A stretch of DNA of 64,000 bases, taken from contig KN817520.1 of the NCBI GenBank assembly GCA_000827495.1, positions 885,009 to 949,008 of the forward strand, in the 5' to 3' direction. Below are positions 62,901-64,000 of this stretch, one piece after another. The position numbers and the translations under genes are program-made. Under the pieces are notes generated by a model, which saw only the letters and a list, made by a program, of their open reading frames with translations, had not been told where the DNA came from and searched no databases. Position 1 is the stretch's first letter; every line of letters begins with the position of its first letter. Source of the DNA: Hypholoma sublateritium FD-334 SS-4 (taxonomy: Eukaryota > Basidiomycota > Agaricomycetes > Agaricales > Strophariaceae).

Positions 62901-64000
62901 AAACATGTTCTTGGCCTTCTCCCATGTGCTGGACGAGGGTTCGCGTTTCGACGAGTCAGCCGCACCATACTTGTCTTCCCACTCGGAGAATTCAGTGGTC
63001 TGAGGCGAACGGTCGCCGATGCTTTGGATGCGTGAAGCGACAGATAGTCGGGTTGGGACAAATTGGGGAGAAATGGACCCATCGACAGACGGAGGTTCCG
63101 AGAAAGGGAGGGGAGATGAGGGCGAAGGAGATACGTATGCATTAAAGTTTTCGGGAGCATTTTCGAATTCAACGAGAACACTTTTGGAGCTAGACGATGC
63201 TCGGGGCGAAGTATCATCATAGGCTTCGGGTGAGAAACGATTTGATGAAGTGGCCGAATGCGGCTCCTCATCCTCGTCCTCTTCCTCAGGTCCTATCTTC
63301 ACTACAACTTCGTGGCTGTGCTCATCCTCATCCTCGTCCTCTTCTTCTTCCTCCTCGTCATCGTCATCTATTGGCATACGGATCTCTGGCACTAGGAATA
63401 AAATAAGAACAAATGTGATATTTGATAATCAGGCACGTACCTGGAGATGCAATCCAACTGATTGAGCGGTCATAGTCTTCTGCAACAGCTGCATAGGGCG
63501 TACGAGGCCTTGCAGTAGTTGCAGGGTACAGAACCTGCTCCTCGTCCTCGTCGCTCAGAGCCTTCTCCTTCAATAGGACATTGAAAGGGCTGCTTTGGAA
63601 TGCTTCATTCCTAGATGGCGCCCTCGAATTATAAGGTATCGGTATCGGTACCCCAAGAGCAGAGGGTGCACGCGAATTCAAAGAACCGTTCGAATACGTC
63701 TCTGGGGCATGTTGCGCGCGAAAGATGTCCAGAGGGTGGAAGACATGTTGAGGGGTGCTGGGTAAGGGACTTTGTCTTTGCTCTGGGAAGTCTCTTTCCT
63801 CGTCGTCAGGATCTTCAATGAGTACGCTTCGCCTGCGCGATTGTTCCTGGTCTATAGTATCCTCGTCCACAATATTTTGAACGGGAAGTGGTGGCGGTGG
63901 GGTGGTAGCTTCTGAGACACGCTCACTGCTCTGATTGCGGGAGCTTGACAGCTGATTAGGAGTGGTAGATTGTGCACGAAGCTCAGCATAGTGATCTTGG
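59925..64000 (-). CDS. SEC7- and PH-domain protein (putative ARF-GEF), 5' end missing
   Basis: Two exons, 63441..64000 (open to the window edge) and 59925..63391, joined in phase; more than 1,340 aa. The N-terminal 600 residues are disordered (acidic DDDDEEEEEEDEDEDE, Ser/Pro-rich). Then come a PH-like segment (DRFLFLFNDILIIAKPV), a SEC7-like helical domain (LGEYLSRKTSRTVLKSYL, DVALRVFLHSINVT, LLDAFASRWYEAN, KDFIDAFRRYDMRFL) and a second PH-like segment ending in KRRYMFSVDDPIIRNLWATS. SEC7 domains exchange GDP for GTP on ARF GTPases during vesicle budding. The loop that normally carries the catalytic glutamate (LPGEAQ) reads VTRYSQSYA here, so exchange activity is uncertain. Start not visible. 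Confidence 0.82.

Overview
The window reads as nuclear DNA of a basidiomycete fungus, most likely a mushroom-forming agaricomycete. Nearly every protein has to be assembled from many exons separated by introns of roughly 50-60 nt, with GT donors, AG acceptors and consistent phase at the junctions. The gene set is eukaryotic and fungal (UPF2, MCM2, CCT6, polyubiquitin, Set9, Mia40, Bos1, secreted class-3 lipases, a HET-domain protein). I found no tRNA, rRNA or CRISPR array. All exon coordinates were worked out by hand from splice sites and reading frame; no alignment or database search was run.

Layout, left to right. Positions 1-3060: the truncated 3' side of a tyrosine-recombinase-like gene, then a stretch with a decayed FAD-oxidoreductase-like gene. 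3199-16041: a GEN1/Yen1-type Holliday-junction resolvase (-), a small predicted membrane protein (+), UPF2 (-, 19 exons) head-to-head with an ATRIP/Rad26-like checkpoint gene (+), and a GT49-like glycosyltransferase (-). 16308-19687: two tandem secreted lipases with the same 9-exon structure. 19688-22042 is gene-poor. 22043-30215, all +: a coiled-coil protein with a glycine-every-fourth-residue tail, a TIM-barrel amidohydrolase-like protein, a large unrecognised disordered protein, and CCT6. 30861-35984 (-): Set9 H4K20 methyltransferase and a six-unit polyubiquitin gene.

From about 38 to 46.3 kb the DNA becomes strikingly CG-rich, with TATATATA octamers and only one head-to-head gene pair, FAM72-like (-) and RRP17/NOL12-like (+). 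46598-49058 (-) is a HET-domain gene with very small 5' exons. 50110-50807 is a non-autonomous Tc1/mariner-type element with 25-bp inverted repeats and a TA duplication. 51122-56904 (+): Bos1/membrin SNARE, an Emi1/DUF3128 protein and MCM2. 57191-64000 (-): Mia40, an NFKBIL1-like protein and a SEC7+PH protein that runs off the right edge.

Functionally most genes are housekeeping: genome maintenance (GEN1, ATRIP, MCM2, Set9), RNA quality control and ribosome biogenesis (UPF2, RRP17), protein folding and turnover (CCT6, ubiquitin, Mia40) and membrane traffic (Bos1, SEC7). The accessory part is the recombinase, the lipase pair, the HET gene, the transposable element and the CG-rich block. No obvious new multi-gene system appears. 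The best leads are the CG-rich domain with its TATA boxes, the GX3-repeat coiled-coil protein, the recombinase-like gene and the polyubiquitin introns that sit at the same codon in repeats 3 and 6.
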